Assembly (NCBI GenBank): GCA_951802425.1
Contig: OX637800.1
Span: 3,348,001 to 3,412,000 of the forward strand
DNA length: 64,000 bases
Direction: 5' to 3'
Source of the DNA: Clavaria fumosa
Lineage: Eukaryota > Basidiomycota > Agaricomycetes > Agaricales > Clavariaceae
In this document: positions 1 through 10,665 of the stretch, piece after piece
Layout: every line of letters begins with the position of its first letter
Position numbering within the stretch: the first letter of the stretch is position 1
Translations under genes and position numbers: made by a program
The notes under the pieces: model-generated
The model's input: the letters and a program-made list of their open reading frames with translations, nothing else
The model's database searches: none
Told to the model about the DNA's origin: nothing

Positions 1-2615
1 AATTTCTGTCAAACCACCCCCACACCGCTCCTTCTTGGCCAAGACATCAGCATCTCGCTCATTACCTTCAGGCCTGATCCTCTCCCACCATTCAGCAACC
101 TCTATGCCAATTGAGGGATAGTCAATATCCTCATCATTCTTTGCCAACCGAGTATGGCTCCACTGGATGAGGGAAGGAGGAACAGGGACTCCACGGTTTT
201 CCAGTGCCAATGGTGGTCCTCCAGCTGTCATCAAGGCAGACTTGGCTTCAATCCAAGCTTCACATAAGGCTTTCCAATTTGCTCCCAGGTTTTCTGAGAC
301 TTCAAATCCCAAACCAACCTCATGTGATAATCTCTGCATTGCACTTGGCAAGAGACTCGTCATGTAAGTCTTAATGGACACTGGTTTAGCTGGCTTGGGT
401 TTGCAATAGTGCCTTAATATAATTGAAATGTGAGCATGGTGAAAGAGATTGATATGAAAGGCTCACCTCTTAATTACTGCTGCCAAATGATCTGCTGTCA
501 CAGTCAAGACATCCCATGCAGCAAGGTCAATATCCTGAGAGTATGACGGAAGCTTTCCAGAGAGTTCTTCGGGTTCCGTAAAGAGTACAAAGTGCACATC
601 TCTTAGTGCTAAACCAAGTATGAGTAAAAGTTCCTTGATGTGGGCATGTAACTTCGGTGGATTTTTAGACTCAAAGAAGCCTTTTAATGAATGGGCAAAT
701 TGATACAGGTTGTCAGGGTGTTCACTCTTGGCATAAAATGTCTCGGGGAGCACTGGCTTGTTGAATGTCCAATGGCACCAGGAAGCTGTGATTACATAAT
801 CCATGGAAATGCGTGGCTATGAGAGTGTGGATAAGGGCTTGATTCATGAATAGAATGGGGGACATACTACATAGTCCAACAGTTTGACAGCACAAGTATA
901 TCCTTCATGTGTGGAGAGCTTCGACAAGTATGCAAGTCGGTCTTCAGCAGCAGCAGGTGAGCCTTCAGCAGGAGCAGGAGAACCTTCAGCAGGAGTGGCA
1001 GGAGCAGGAGAGCCTTCAGTGGGAGATAGCGAATGCATCCTCTCACTCATTTGCTTTCCTTTCCCTTTATTTTTCTCTCTGTTCAGCACTGCACTTTCTA
1101 CCGTGCTCTCCTCCCTGTGGCTCTCATCATCATCATCATCAAACCCATTTGGTGTCACCCATCCAATTTGAGGATTCCTTGAAGCCTTGTTCACATGCCA
1201 GCCATGCTTTATGAATCGAAGTGGAATTTCTCCATGATTCTGGCAATCCAGCCAGTAGTCATAGACACCTTCAGCATCCAACCTTGTCATATAGGATGGA
1301 TCTTTAAGTATGCCAGCAGCAGAAATTCCCTGCTCAATAAATTCGTGTGGGTTTGCCACCAATTTGGCCCATGGAACAGATGACGTGTGGCAATCAAGCC
1401 CTTCAAAGTAATGTAAGTCAAATAATATTACTGGCAGAACAAGTGTTCATACTGTGAACAGCCTTTGCAAATTCACGAATCAACTGCTTGAGGTCAGGCA
1501 GTGAGGCATCCTGGGGCCTTTCAGGTAATACGGGGTAGTCATCCTCAAATGTAAGTGTTGCCCAAGCCTTCTTCTCATCATCATCTCCATCATTTTCTAT
1601 TTCCAAGAGTGAGAGCATGATCTAAAGGATGCCCCATACTGACACCAGTTCTCCCATATATTGCCTTTCTTCCAATCTTTGTACTCAGATGTAAATCAGC
1701 AATCATTCTCCTTTGTTTCAAACCTGGGAAATCCAAGTTAGTAAAGACATATCGTGCACCACAATTTTGCTTTCTTACTTTGAGCAAACAGCTTCATCTT
1801 CCTCATTCAGGTATGACATGAACATGACAAGCTGGATGCCCATTTTGCGATGCATGTCATTTATGAAGAAATTCACAACTCCATATAAGTCTTTTTCTGC
1901 TTTTCTACTGTATGTTAGTATGAAGATATGTTTGTGATATTGGCTGAACATACTCGATCTGCAATTCCCTTGGCCATGAGCCAGCATTCCATTTATTGGC
2001 TTGTTCAGCACAACTTTCTTGGTCAGCCTCACTAAGACCTTCCAAAACTTTCGTAAGTGCAGGCTGGTAGGCTGCAAAGGGGGTGAGGCCCTCCCCAATA
2101 AGCCGCTCCTGTTCCTGCTGTACCCGGTCTTTGTGCAACTGTCCAACAATGGTTCTTTTGTTCCATTTCTTCCCCCACATAGACTTCCCTGCATCAGTCT
2201 CATTCTCTCCTTGATCAACCCCTCCATCCGCTTGGTCCAATCCCTTGGCATCTCGAGGATCTGATCGCTGTTTGACAGGGTTTCCCTTGGACTGAGTATT
2301 CTTGAACCAGTTGAGGACAGCCTATGGATTGCAGTAAGTATAGTCAAACTCTGATAAGATGGGATATACTTTATTGAGGTCTGCTGGCAATGGTGAGATT
2401 GCCTTGCCTTTCACAACAAGTTTGTTGTGTGCTTGTTGGAGATGCCTTGCAGTTTTATCTACTCTTCCCAGCCTCTCCTTTCCTTTCACCTCAAGCCACT
2501 TCTCATACCCATGGGTCAAAATAGGTTGATAGCTGTCTAATACCCAGACCATTTCTTTTGAGCAGCTCTTGCTGAGGAAGGTGCAGCTCTTGTTGAGGAA
2601 GGGCAAGTTGAACAA
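1..2615 (-). CDS. Uncharacterised multi-exon gene, 3' end off the window
   Basis: Open reading segments on the minus strand chain together with short introns: about 2322-2615, 1775-2347, 1590-1787, 1418-1618, 844-1362, 463-804, and a last exon from about 395 running off base 1. The first part has a tryptophan motif (NWFKN) followed by a KKWNKRT segment and a QANKWN segment. I associate this pattern with a large, unnamed Agaricomycete protein family often found near transposons, but I cannot give it a function. The middle carries an acidic stretch (DDDDD), a KGKGK patch and a Ser/Pro/Ala repeat. No catalytic motif, signal peptide or membrane segment was seen. Exon borders are estimated by eye and the start at 2615 is only the first ATG of its frame. 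The whole could be two adjacent genes. Confidence 0.5.
940..1030 (-). repeat. In-gene tandem repeat coding for EGSPAPA-type units
   Basis: Three to four imperfect copies of a 21-36 bp GC-rich unit lie inside the exon at 844-1362. On the minus strand they encode repeated EGSPAPA/EGSPAAA heptads, a flexible Pro/Ser/Ala linker. Length variation between strains is likely. Confidence 0.6.
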
Positions 2616-3109
2616 TCACATGGTTAAGATTTTTACGTGACGCATCACATGAAGTCATGTGATTATGGGTTTATTTGTTGCTCACTTGTGCTGCAAGTTT
2701 ATTTTGTTGTTCTGGACAATGTCCAAGCAACTGCTTTCACATTTATTTACACAATCCTGCTTTTATTTTAAATATTTATGCTCTCAATATGCATTTGTAT
2801 GAGTTTGGCATGCTGTGCCAAAGATTATGTAAGCCCTCCTTCCAAACTAAGCATAGACCTGACACGTCAGGTCATGTGATCGTGAGCATGGGAATCTATG
2901 TTGAAGTTCAAAAACGTGTGATCGTCTTTTTTCTCGCGCCACTTTTCTTTCCCCTCTACTATCATGACTGTCCTCTTTCTCTTTGTGCTCCTGTCCCTGC
3001 GAAAAGGGGCTGAAGGAGAGAAAGGGCTGGATGAATACAGCCTTTTCCCTCCTCCAGCCCCCTAGTAGCTCAATGCCCTGATACTGCGGCACATCAGGGT
3101 GTGTGGCCC
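2616..3109. other. Non-coding spacer
   Basis: About 500 bases without a convincing gene. Short frames on both strands lack codon structure and splice logic. The first half is AT-rich and may hold the promoter of the minus-strand gene to the left; no clear TATA box was found. Confidence 0.4.
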
Positions 3110-3480
3110 TCAGTGGCCTTTTCGACGCAACACCTTGACTCTGCGGTGAGTCTGGTGTGTGGCTCTTGGTGGCCTTTCTCATTGATGCTACAGTGTGACG
3201 CTGCAGTGCGTTAAGCAACACGGCCCTCGGTGGCCTTTCTCTCATTAACACTATGGTGCATTAAGTGACATGGCCCTCGGTGGCCTTTCTTTCATCAGTG
3301 CTGCATTGCATTGGGCTCAGTGGCCTTTCTTGTTGATGCTACAGTGCATTGGGCAACATGGCCCTTGGTGGCCTTTCTTGTTGATGCTATGGTGCATTAA
3401 GTGACATGGCCCTTGGTGGCCTTTCTCTCATCAGTGCTGCAGTGCGTTGGGCGACATGGCCCTCAGTAGCCTTCCTCGCC
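3110..3480. repeat. Minisatellite, unit about 54-60 bp
   Basis: About seven degenerate tandem copies of a unit containing the core GGCCTTTCT, then a TCATCAGTGCT or TTGTTGATGCT segment, then GCATTGGGCAACATGGCCCT. The copies differ by substitutions and small indels. Short frames crossing it (for example 2847-3251 minus) change with each indel, so it is not coding. Confidence 0.8.
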
Positions 3481-4012
3481 AGCTTGGTTGGTTCCTACTA
3501 CCCTTGGGTAGTAATACCCACAAGGTATGCACGCCTCAGCTTCATCTCACTTGCTAATTTTTGGACTAGCCCTGTTCTACACATACTGCCCATGTGATCG
3601 GCCATTGAGATGGAGAAGGTAAGTGTATTACTTCAACATCCTCTTTTTACTTAAGCAGTTTCAGGTGATTTTGTGATGTGTGACCCAAAACTCAACATAC
3701 TCAACCACTGGTATTGGTATCAGCTGTGATTCTGTGTTTTCTCTTCTTTTGTAGTTGTAGATGTCATGTAAGGTTCATGTGGTGGGGAACTCCCAATGAG
3801 AGCCTGCATTGGGGGTTCCACACCACTGAGCTGTGTAGTTAGGATTATTTGTCAAGTGAAAAAAAAGGTTAATGAACCAGACTTCATCTTTAAACTGACA
3901 TCCACACCGTGTGTGGTTACTGCATGCCACATGATTTTTAAGTCACATGATGTGTTCGGCACTTTGAGATAACGTTTCCGCTGCCTTGTCTGCCTTGTCT
4001 GCTCACACAACC
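3481..4012. other. Non-coding region upstream of the H3-tail-like gene
   Basis: No gene seen. There is a CT-rich stretch, and the segment 3955-4012 just before the ATG would be the 5' leader. No confident TATA or CAAT element could be assigned. Confidence 0.35.
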
Positions 4013-4960
4013 ATGGCTAGGACTAAGCAATCTGCTAAGAGGTCATCTGGTGCTCCTGCTATGAGAGCCACCCTGCCTAAGGACTATCCCAAGTCTGCTG
4101 ATCCTGCTCTTGTTCTGGTAAGCACTGGTGTGTCTGTCCATTCTGATCGTGTTGATCAGGAGATCAGCCTACAGTTCATCTCGCAGACCCAGAGGCAAAT
4201 GATGAGGTGAGTGGACCCCCTTTGGATTTGCCATTGGATCCGACCTGACTGCCCCATAGTGGTGTTCTGGGTGTGGGAATGGCGGGCTGTCTCTAAATTG
4301 CAATTACTGTCCATGAACAATGTGTGACAGGTGCTTGAGTATCCCAGGGGGGCAGCACCTGGTTGCCCAGGCAAACACAAAGTTCATGTGTGTGAGTTGC
4401 CATATCAGGTCTGACACTCAGAACGAGCCCTATCATGTATGGTGTTATTTTCATACCTTGCATGGTAGGAACTGAAATTTTGAGCTCTTAGCCCCTTCAC
4501 CATGATGATCAACCCATCCCACAACTGTTTGGGTTAGTCAAGCCTGCCACACTCCAAGGACACTATGCATGCCAAAACACCGACTCAATCGCCCTTGTCA
4601 ATATTCGCCTCAGCTCTATCACTGAAAGGGGCGATCCTTTCAAGTCTGTGGCAAACACGCTGAGTGGGTGGTACACCCCAGAATCAGAGGGAAGGGAATT
4701 CCTCGAATTAGAAGTCAAGCTGGATGTTATTCCATTGGACATCAAGTTGTTGCAGAAGCACCAGTCGATCTTGGTGAAATTTGTAAAACATATTCAACAG
4801 TAAGTCTTATTTTTTATTTATAAGTCAATTTCTGATGTTTATTACTATTCTCTTATTCAGAAAGAGAGTTATGCATCTCCTTGTCTTTTTATACATGCAT
4901 ACTGACCCAGACAGTGGTGATCCTGTTAGGGTGTCAAGTACTTACCTTACTATGTTTAGC
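4013..4960 (+). CDS. Multi-exon gene with histone-H3-tail-like N-terminus, 3' end lost
   Basis: The ATG at 4013 sits in a good context (ACCATGG). The product begins MARTKQSAKRSSGAPA, which copies the start of histone H3 (ARTKQTARKSTGG), with Arg2 and Lys4 conserved. No histone fold follows. Coding-like sequence resumes at about 4485-4802, an open frame containing TLSGWYTPESEGREF, which ends in a GTAAGT donor; a further exon begins after the CAG at about 4860. Candidate introns start at 4119 (GTAAGC) and near 4208 (GTGAGT). The frame is lost before the transposon that starts at 5199. It is observed that the N-terminus matches H3; that it mimics a chromatin substrate is inference. The exons after 4485 could belong to another gene. 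Confidence 0.45.
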
Positions 4961-5198
4961 CTTTCTCCTTGCCTTGAAGCACCCCAAATATGTGTCTCAT
5001 TAGCCTAACAAGCCTATGGCCTTATCTACATATGCCTATGTCCCAATATCCATGAAAACAACTAATTTTGGTTAGCCATCCAAAGTAAAAACTGCAATAA
5101 TTCTATACTCAAAGAAAGATGGCGCTCTAGAGCAAGAACAAAGAATCGCACAAAGATGCGGTTAATACCGTTCGATTCCTACGCCTTGACAACCCTTA

Positions 5199-5359
5199 TT
5201 GTCCTTTTCAGGAAAGCTTATAAATTATAAAACACGTGACTAGTTCGAGATTCTGATTCTGAAATATCGGCAATGCGATTTCTCGACAATGACTGGGTCA
5301 ATTAGCATGAAATTAAGCGCAAAATGATCGCGCAGACCAGCGCTACCCTGCAAAATTAG
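5199..5359 (+). repeat. Left terminal inverted repeat of the IS630/Tc1 element
   Basis: 161 bp ending in GCAAAATTAG. It pairs with 8834-8994 at about 97 percent identity; three of the four differences are C/T transitions. It contains CACGTG and a GCGCAAAATGATCG segment that may serve as transposase-binding sites (inference). Confidence 0.92.
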
Positions 5360-5461
5360 ACCGATACTACAATAAGGGTTTTTTTTGGGCAATTTCAACA
5401 GTCATGTCGCATCACGCACATCACGTGCATCACAGTTTGACTCTCGCTCAACCACCACACC

Positions 5462-6657
5462 ATGGTTGCAGGAAGCTCGTTGTCCCCAGACATCTGCCGG
5501 ATAGTCATTCGGTTGTCAGCACTCCTTACTCGGGAACAAATTTCGACCTACACAGGGATCTCCATCGCTGCCGTTCACAATGTTCTCAACTATTTCGAGA
5601 AGTTCAAGACGGTCAAATCGGACGAGGGTGGGGAGGAGGAAGGCAGGGAGAGGCCGCGAGGACAGCTGAGAGATGTTGATATACAAGTATGTTATTACAT
5701 TGATCATTCTATTTCTACACTAATTGGAGTACTAGTATCTCATGGAACGTGTTAACCGTTCCCCTGATTTGTACCTCGACGAGCTTCAAGAACTATTGGC
5801 CCGGGACTGTGGGGTCACAACCTCTCAAGCAACTATTTGGAGGAAGCTCAAACGGGCTGGTCTTACCAAAAAGAAAGTAGGTAGTCCATTCCTAAACTCG
5901 TTTTGTCTTTCTAATGCGCTGTTGTAATAATAGCTCTCCCGTGTTGCAGCGGAACGGTCTGAAGAAAAGCGGCTTAGCTACCTGGCCAGAATTGGCGAAT
6001 ATGATCCGGAGCAACTCGTTTTTGTAGATGAGAGTTCTGTCGACCGTCGGACATCCTATCGTGCACGCGCATGGGCTCCACGGGGAACTAAAGCAAAGCA
6101 CAAGGCGTTTTTTGTCCGTGGAAAGCGGTAGGTTGTTGTATTTTAACAATATTATCGGCTGATAAAATTTTATTTGAAGTTTCTCAGTCCTCCCAGCACT
6201 CTCGTTGACCGGAGTTATTTACTGCGACATCATCGAAGGCTCCTTCCGCACCACCACATTTCACAAGTTCATTGATGGCTTGCTGGACTTCATGCAGCCA
6301 TTCCCAGCCCCCAACTCTGTGATAGTCATGGATAATTGTCGTATCCATAAGCACCCGGAGATCCAGAGGCTAATCCAACAACGGTAGGTCATTTTTTGCA
6401 TTCTTTGCCTGTGGTTGCTAATAGTCTATCCTAGGGGAATGCGTTGCATCTTTTTACCGCCCTATTTGCCTGACCTGAACCCCATCGAACTCACCTTTTC
6501 CTTCATGAAGTACCACCTCCGCCGCAACGGCCACTACGTACGAATGGCAATGACAGAGATGGATGACATTGAGACGCACAGGGTGATCCTCGAGGCGCTT
6601 CATGCGGCCACCCCTGATCATGCGTTCAATTGGTACAGGTACTGTGGGTATGTGTAG
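5462..6657 (+). CDS. IS630/Tc1-like DD34E transposase
   Basis: Cuts and rejoins DNA at the element ends. Exons by eye: 5462 to about 5690, then from about 5734, from 5932, from 6187 and from 6435 to the stop at 6657. The introns are about 50 nt, GT-AG. An N-terminal helix-turn-helix region (TREQISTYTGISIAAVHNVLNYF) precedes the catalytic domain. The three acidic residues are visible: Asp in FVDESSVD, Asp in VMDNCRIH, and Glu in PPYLPDLNPIE, with 34 residues between the second and third, as in Tc1-like enzymes. There is no internal stop after splicing. The ATG at 5462 is the first in this frame; an alternative upstream ATG at 5404 is in another frame. The neighbouring cargo gene is on the same strand but has its own spacer. 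Confidence 0.88.
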
Positions 6658-6778
6658 CCTCATTTTTTTTCTTCTGCCTCATTACTTGTGCGTGTCATTG
6701 TACTTTGTGTAATATAAAGTCGCCCGCTTTTCGCCCGCCCTCCCCCCACATTTTTCTTGCTCTGACCTGCCATCCACC

Positions 6779-8741
6779 ATGGCGAAACAGGGCAAAAAGC
6801 TGCCCATAGAAACTCCAGGACCATGTAAACGATGCAGGCGGCGCAAAAAGAAGTGTATTTACTCTCCTGGCTCGTCGATTTGCAAGGATTGCAAGTCCAG
6901 CAAGCCAGAACATGCCTGCATCCCGGCTGACATGAGCAAGCGCCAACCATCACCTGCGCTTCCCACAGCACCTCACTCCAAATCCACGCTCTGCCCGCCT
7001 GCCCCTCACGCTCACACTGAATCCAGCACTGCCCGAAAGCCTGGTCGTCCATCAAAAAAGAACAAACGTGCTTCTCAAGCCAAGCTTTCTATAATTCCTG
7101 AGGTTAGCTCTGACGATTCAGGCGGCACTCCAGGTGATTGACATTGTGGATATATTACACAATCCTAATTTATTCTGCAGATATCATTGATGTCGAGACT
7201 GGAAGTGAAAGGGAGACTTTCGATATAAATGTTGGGGAGGACGAAGAGGAGGAGGAGGTTGAGGAAGAAGAGCTTGAAGAGGACAACGATGACGATGAGG
7301 ACGACGACGACGATGACGAAGACGACGACGACGACGATGAGGATGATGAAGACGAGAGGGAGGGTGTGGGGGTGAGCAACAACAGCCCTGTTGCACCCCC
7401 TCCCTTGCAGAAGATCATCATCCCTCCTACTTCGAGACGACGGACTAAATCTAGGACCAGGGAACACGCCCCAGAGCCAGAGCCTGCATACGACCCCTCT
7501 GCCTGTGGTAAGTTGCTATAGTACTCTACATTTTACACTGACTGACTCTCTTCAGCCTTCTCGGTCAACGCAGTGGTCTTACTCAAAGATGGTGTCAAGT
7601 CCCCCTTTGTCTTCTACTCATCAACAGCGTTTGAAGGACTTCGGAACAAAATTGCGGAGAAGCTGGACTGTTACTCCGTCAAACTGCAATACCGCCTGGA
7701 GAACGACAAGCCAAAGGAAGGATCGACGCTGATTCAGTCTGAGGAAGACTTCATCTACTTCATGGATCGTATGCGGTCGCTCTCGGTTCCTCAAAAGACA
7801 GCGAATGGAAAGCCTTCCTCACAAGCAATCAAGCCATTTCGTGTTATATTTGAAAATGCTAACAAGGCAGCAGATCAACCCAGCGACGGCAACAGCAAAA
7901 GAACTGGAAAGCAGGTAAGCGATATTCGACACTACAGACTCGTATCTAATCATTTTGTAGGCCAGTTCTACCCCGCCGCATTCAGCAGTGAACAACGAGC
8001 CATCAGACAAACTTCAACTGAAAAAGGATGCTGTTATTGCGCAGCTCCTAGAGCGTTACCATTGCGAGCAGCATTCCACTGGGACCGTCACATACTATTG
8101 CTATTGCCCAAGCGGCACACTGTGCTACAGGCTTACTATGTCGGACATAAATTTCTGGGCCCTAGACGTGGTATGTTATCGTATTTCTACTGCTTATTAT
8201 TTGAAATCACGCAGCCCAGCTTTCTAGGGAAACAAATACAACAATAATGGAGAAACTGGAGAAGCTGTTTCTTACCGTAGTCTGTGACACGAAACACCCC
8301 AAGTTGCCGCCGAGTATGCTTCCTTATGTGATAATCCCTGCTACCCATTATCCTTCAGGTCATCTGCCGCCTCCTACCCCTGCAATTATGCCTCCTACTC
8401 CCGCCGTTATGCCTCCTACTCCTGCCGTTACACCTCCTGCCACTCCGAGTCCCTCCTCGCAAACACCATCTCCCTCGGTTTCATACCCTGAGATCATGCC
8501 ATGGCTATCGAGCCTGAACACGCATGCACACCGAAGCAGCCCTCATATCAACTTTTCACTACTCAGCGAACCGCTGCACAGGAACGGCTTCTTTCGTATA
8601 AATCAGCTGGCAAGTGACTTTATTTCGGTTGATAGATTGATGGAATTGCTTCAAGTAAACTACGGTACAGTGATTTTGCTTCTCCAATACACTAAAGAGG
8701 ATGTAGATACATGCCGGATGCAATCCAACATGCTCATGTAG
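6779..8741 (+). CDS. Transposon-borne Zn2Cys6-type zinc-cluster protein
   Basis: A second gene inside the IS630/Tc1 element. Starting at ATG 6779 the product has CKRC-RRRKKK-C, then eight residues, CKDC, eight residues and C: the CX2CX6CX8CX2CX8C spacing of fungal Zn(2)Cys(6) DNA-binding clusters. Next come a basic GRPSKKNKR patch (possible AT-hook or nuclear signal) and a roughly 45-residue run of Asp/Glu. A globular region follows, beginning VVLLKDGVKSPFVFY, whose ubiquitin-fold look suggests a PB1-like domain (weak). The C-terminus has a repeated PPTPAVM proline linker. Introns: 7133-7180, about 7507-7555, 7915-7960, and about 8172-8222 ending CAG before CTTTCT. A role in regulating or targeting the element is possible; a captured host transcription factor is the alternative. 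Confidence 0.7.
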
Positions 8742-8833
8742 GAGTAGGCTGTAGTATGCATGCAGAATCATACCAAATACATTGTGATCATGCCCGACAG
8801 CGAAACCACAAAAAATTAACATTAAAAACTTGA

Positions 8834-8994
8834 CTAATTTTGCGGGGTAGCGCTGGTCTGCACGATCATTTTGCGCTTAATTTCATGCTAATTGACCAAG
8901 TCGTTGTCGAGAAATCGCATTGCCGATATTTCAGAATCAGAATCTCGAACTAGTCACGTGTTTTATAATTTATAAGCTTTCCTGAAAAGGACAA
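8834..8994 (-). repeat. Right terminal inverted repeat of the IS630/Tc1 element
   Basis: 161 bp, the inverse of 5199-5359. The outer end, GGACAA, is followed by the TA target duplication at 8995-8996. Confidence 0.92.
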
Positions 8995-9200
8995 TAATTC
9001 CAAGTTTGCAAAAGGAAATAACAGTTATTGGTTCCTTAAAGTAAATAACATTGATCTAGAAGCTTCTTCTACATAAAGGACAAACAGCGTTGGGATGGCT
9101 AAGAAATCAAAAGATCTGAACAGACAGAAGTGTGGAAGTGGTCAACAGGCTCTTATGTGCAAGTTTGCGAGAGGGCTGGAGCATTTGCGGCTAAGATACA

Positions 9201-9208
9201 CTGCTGAG
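9201..9208 (+). repeat. hAT target-site duplication, left
   Basis: CTGCTGAG, identical to 16418-16425. Eight base pairs is the target duplication length of hAT elements. Confidence 0.93.
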
Positions 9209-9562
9209 TAGTGTTCCCACGGTTCGACTAAAAGTGGTTTAACCGATGAACCAAACTGTACTTTAGCCGAACCAAACCGACTATTTGGTTCCCAGTTAGT
9301 GCCGGTTTGCTAACCGACCTTTGCCGGTTTAAGCCGGTCTCAAGTGGCTTGAACCACAGTTAATTTCCAAATAAGGGTGATGCACATTGCGCTTCGGGAA
9401 CTCCCGAAGCATGCGGCATAGGCACACATCAGAATCTATTTGTTACTGTTTTTCTTCTCTTTGCTTTCCACCATAATGTACCTGTACCAGTAGTCGTCCT
9501 ACAGTAGAAACGTAAGAAACTGTGTCACCGTGCGGCTCGGCACTGGATGCTATTCAATTCAG

Positions 9563-9687
9563 CACCACTCGCCCCCAAAGTCGCAGGCGAACTCGTGGTG
9601 GGTGACATGCTGATGTCAGTAGAGAAAAAAACGGTAAAAATGCATCTCACTCAGTGTGTCGTCGTTCGACTCTGCTGACGTTTTGAA
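9563..9687 (+). repeat. Promoter-like block, first copy
   Basis: About 125 bp from CCACTCGCCCCCAAAGTCGC to GACGTTTTGAA, repeated at about 80-85 percent identity at 12181-12305. Both copies lie 25-250 bp upstream of a plus-strand gene. A GGCAGGCACATAAATTATTG segment also accompanies each copy, in a different order. This suggests an internal duplication of regulatory DNA. Confidence 0.75.
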
Positions 9688-9810
9688 GCAGTGAAGCGGC
9701 ACGGCAGGCACATAAATTATTGCGGGTTCGTACTATTACAGCCATACGAACGCAGTCGCCATATGACATAGATATAACTGGGACAAGGTAAAAATTAAAT
9801 ACATGGTAAA

Positions 9811-10614
9811 GTGCCAGACAGTCTGCAGTTGGAAAACGGCACCCTCATGTCGTGTCCCCTATATTATGCAGGATGTCACTCACGGATGTTCAAAGGACAC
9901 GGAAGCTACGCACATGATTCTGGATATCGTCGACGCTCGCGTTCCCCGACAGAACGTGATGCCGGACATGCCCGACGTCCACACTCGACCGAACGTGATG
10001 CTGGACATGCCCAACGTCCACACTCGACAGAACGTGATGCCGGACATGCCCGACGTCCACACTCGAGAGATCGTGAGCCTGGTTATCATCGATACTCACG
10101 AGATCGTGATCCTGGTACTCATCGATACTTCGGAGATTGTGAGCCTGGTTATCGTCGATATTCACGAGATCGTGACGGCAGACATCATCGCTCCAGAGAA
10201 CACGATCATCATCGAACGCATTCGTATTCGCCATCAAGGGGAGACCGCCGTCATTCACGAGATCGACACCATTCCCCACAGCGATTGAGACGTCGACGCG
10301 GGCATGGACACCCCAGCGACTATTCCTCATCAGGCAGTCGAAGCAGAAGACACAGCCCGGATCGACACTCCCATCACCCTCCCCAGATCGTCGTTACTCC
10401 TGGGTCTGCTCCGCATCCATCAGCTATCCCCTTTCCCACCGGTCTAACGCCGTCGCACACGGGAACGCCCCACACTCATGTAGTCACAGTTCCTCCCGCC
10501 AGCACACACCCATACCCATCCTCGCCTTCTGCAGCACCTGCATTCATAACGCCAACGCCTCATCCAGGTAGAGAAACCTTTTACTATTTGTGTTCACAAC
10601 TAATACTTGTTTAG
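9811..10614 (+). CDS. Arg/Ser/His/Asp-rich protein inside the hAT element
   Basis: The frame encodes up to 267 residues. The first third repeats a 13-residue unit (HSTERDAGHARRP) three times; then come RDRDPG/EPGYRRYS repeats and RSRSP/SRSRR stretches like the RS domains of splicing factors; the last third is Pro/Thr/His-rich. The start is uncertain: the frame opens at 9811 and the first clear ATG is about 9847. GTAGAG near 10568 may be a splice donor, so the last residues may be intronic. No RNA-recognition motif is visible, so the splicing link is only compositional. The overlapping frame at 9803-10288 has the same repeat but lacks a protein-like composition. Confidence 0.5.
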   Translation: MPDSLQLENGTLMSCPLYYAGCHSRMFKGHGSYAHDSGYRRRSRSPTERDAGHARRPHSTERDAGHAQRPHSTERDAGHARRPHSRDREPGYHRYSRDRDPGTHRYFGDCEPGYRRYSRDRDGRHHRSREHDHHRTHSYSPSRGDRRHSRDRHHSPQRLRRRRGHGHPSDYSSSGSRSRRHSPDRHSHHPPQIVVTPGSAPHPSAIPFPTGLTPSHTGTPHTHVVTVPPASTHPYPSSPSAAPAFITPTPHPGRETFYYLCSQLILV

Positions 10615-10665
10615 GTGCCATTTCTTGGCCGTTGCTCCTCATGTAATGGCCACATGTTGGGTGAC

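Larger units (their letters stand above)
5199..8994 (+). mobile_element. Complete IS630/Tc1-type transposon with a second gene
   Basis: A 3,796-bp element bounded by 161-bp inverted repeats starting TTGTCCTTTTCAGG and flanked on both sides by TA (5197-5198 and 8995-8996), the expected target duplication of Tc1/mariner/IS630 elements. The arms differ at about four positions, so the insertion is fairly recent. Inside, both on plus, are a six-exon DD34E transposase (5462-6657) and, 121 bp later, a five-exon gene for a zinc-cluster protein (6779-8741). I saw no nonsense codon in either gene if the introns are removed, so the element may be active. Confidence 0.9.

Noticed and set aside
7165..7467. 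Antisense poly-Ser, poly-Val and His/Arg-rich frames
   Set aside because: Reverse complement of the Asp/Glu codon run in the zinc-cluster gene.
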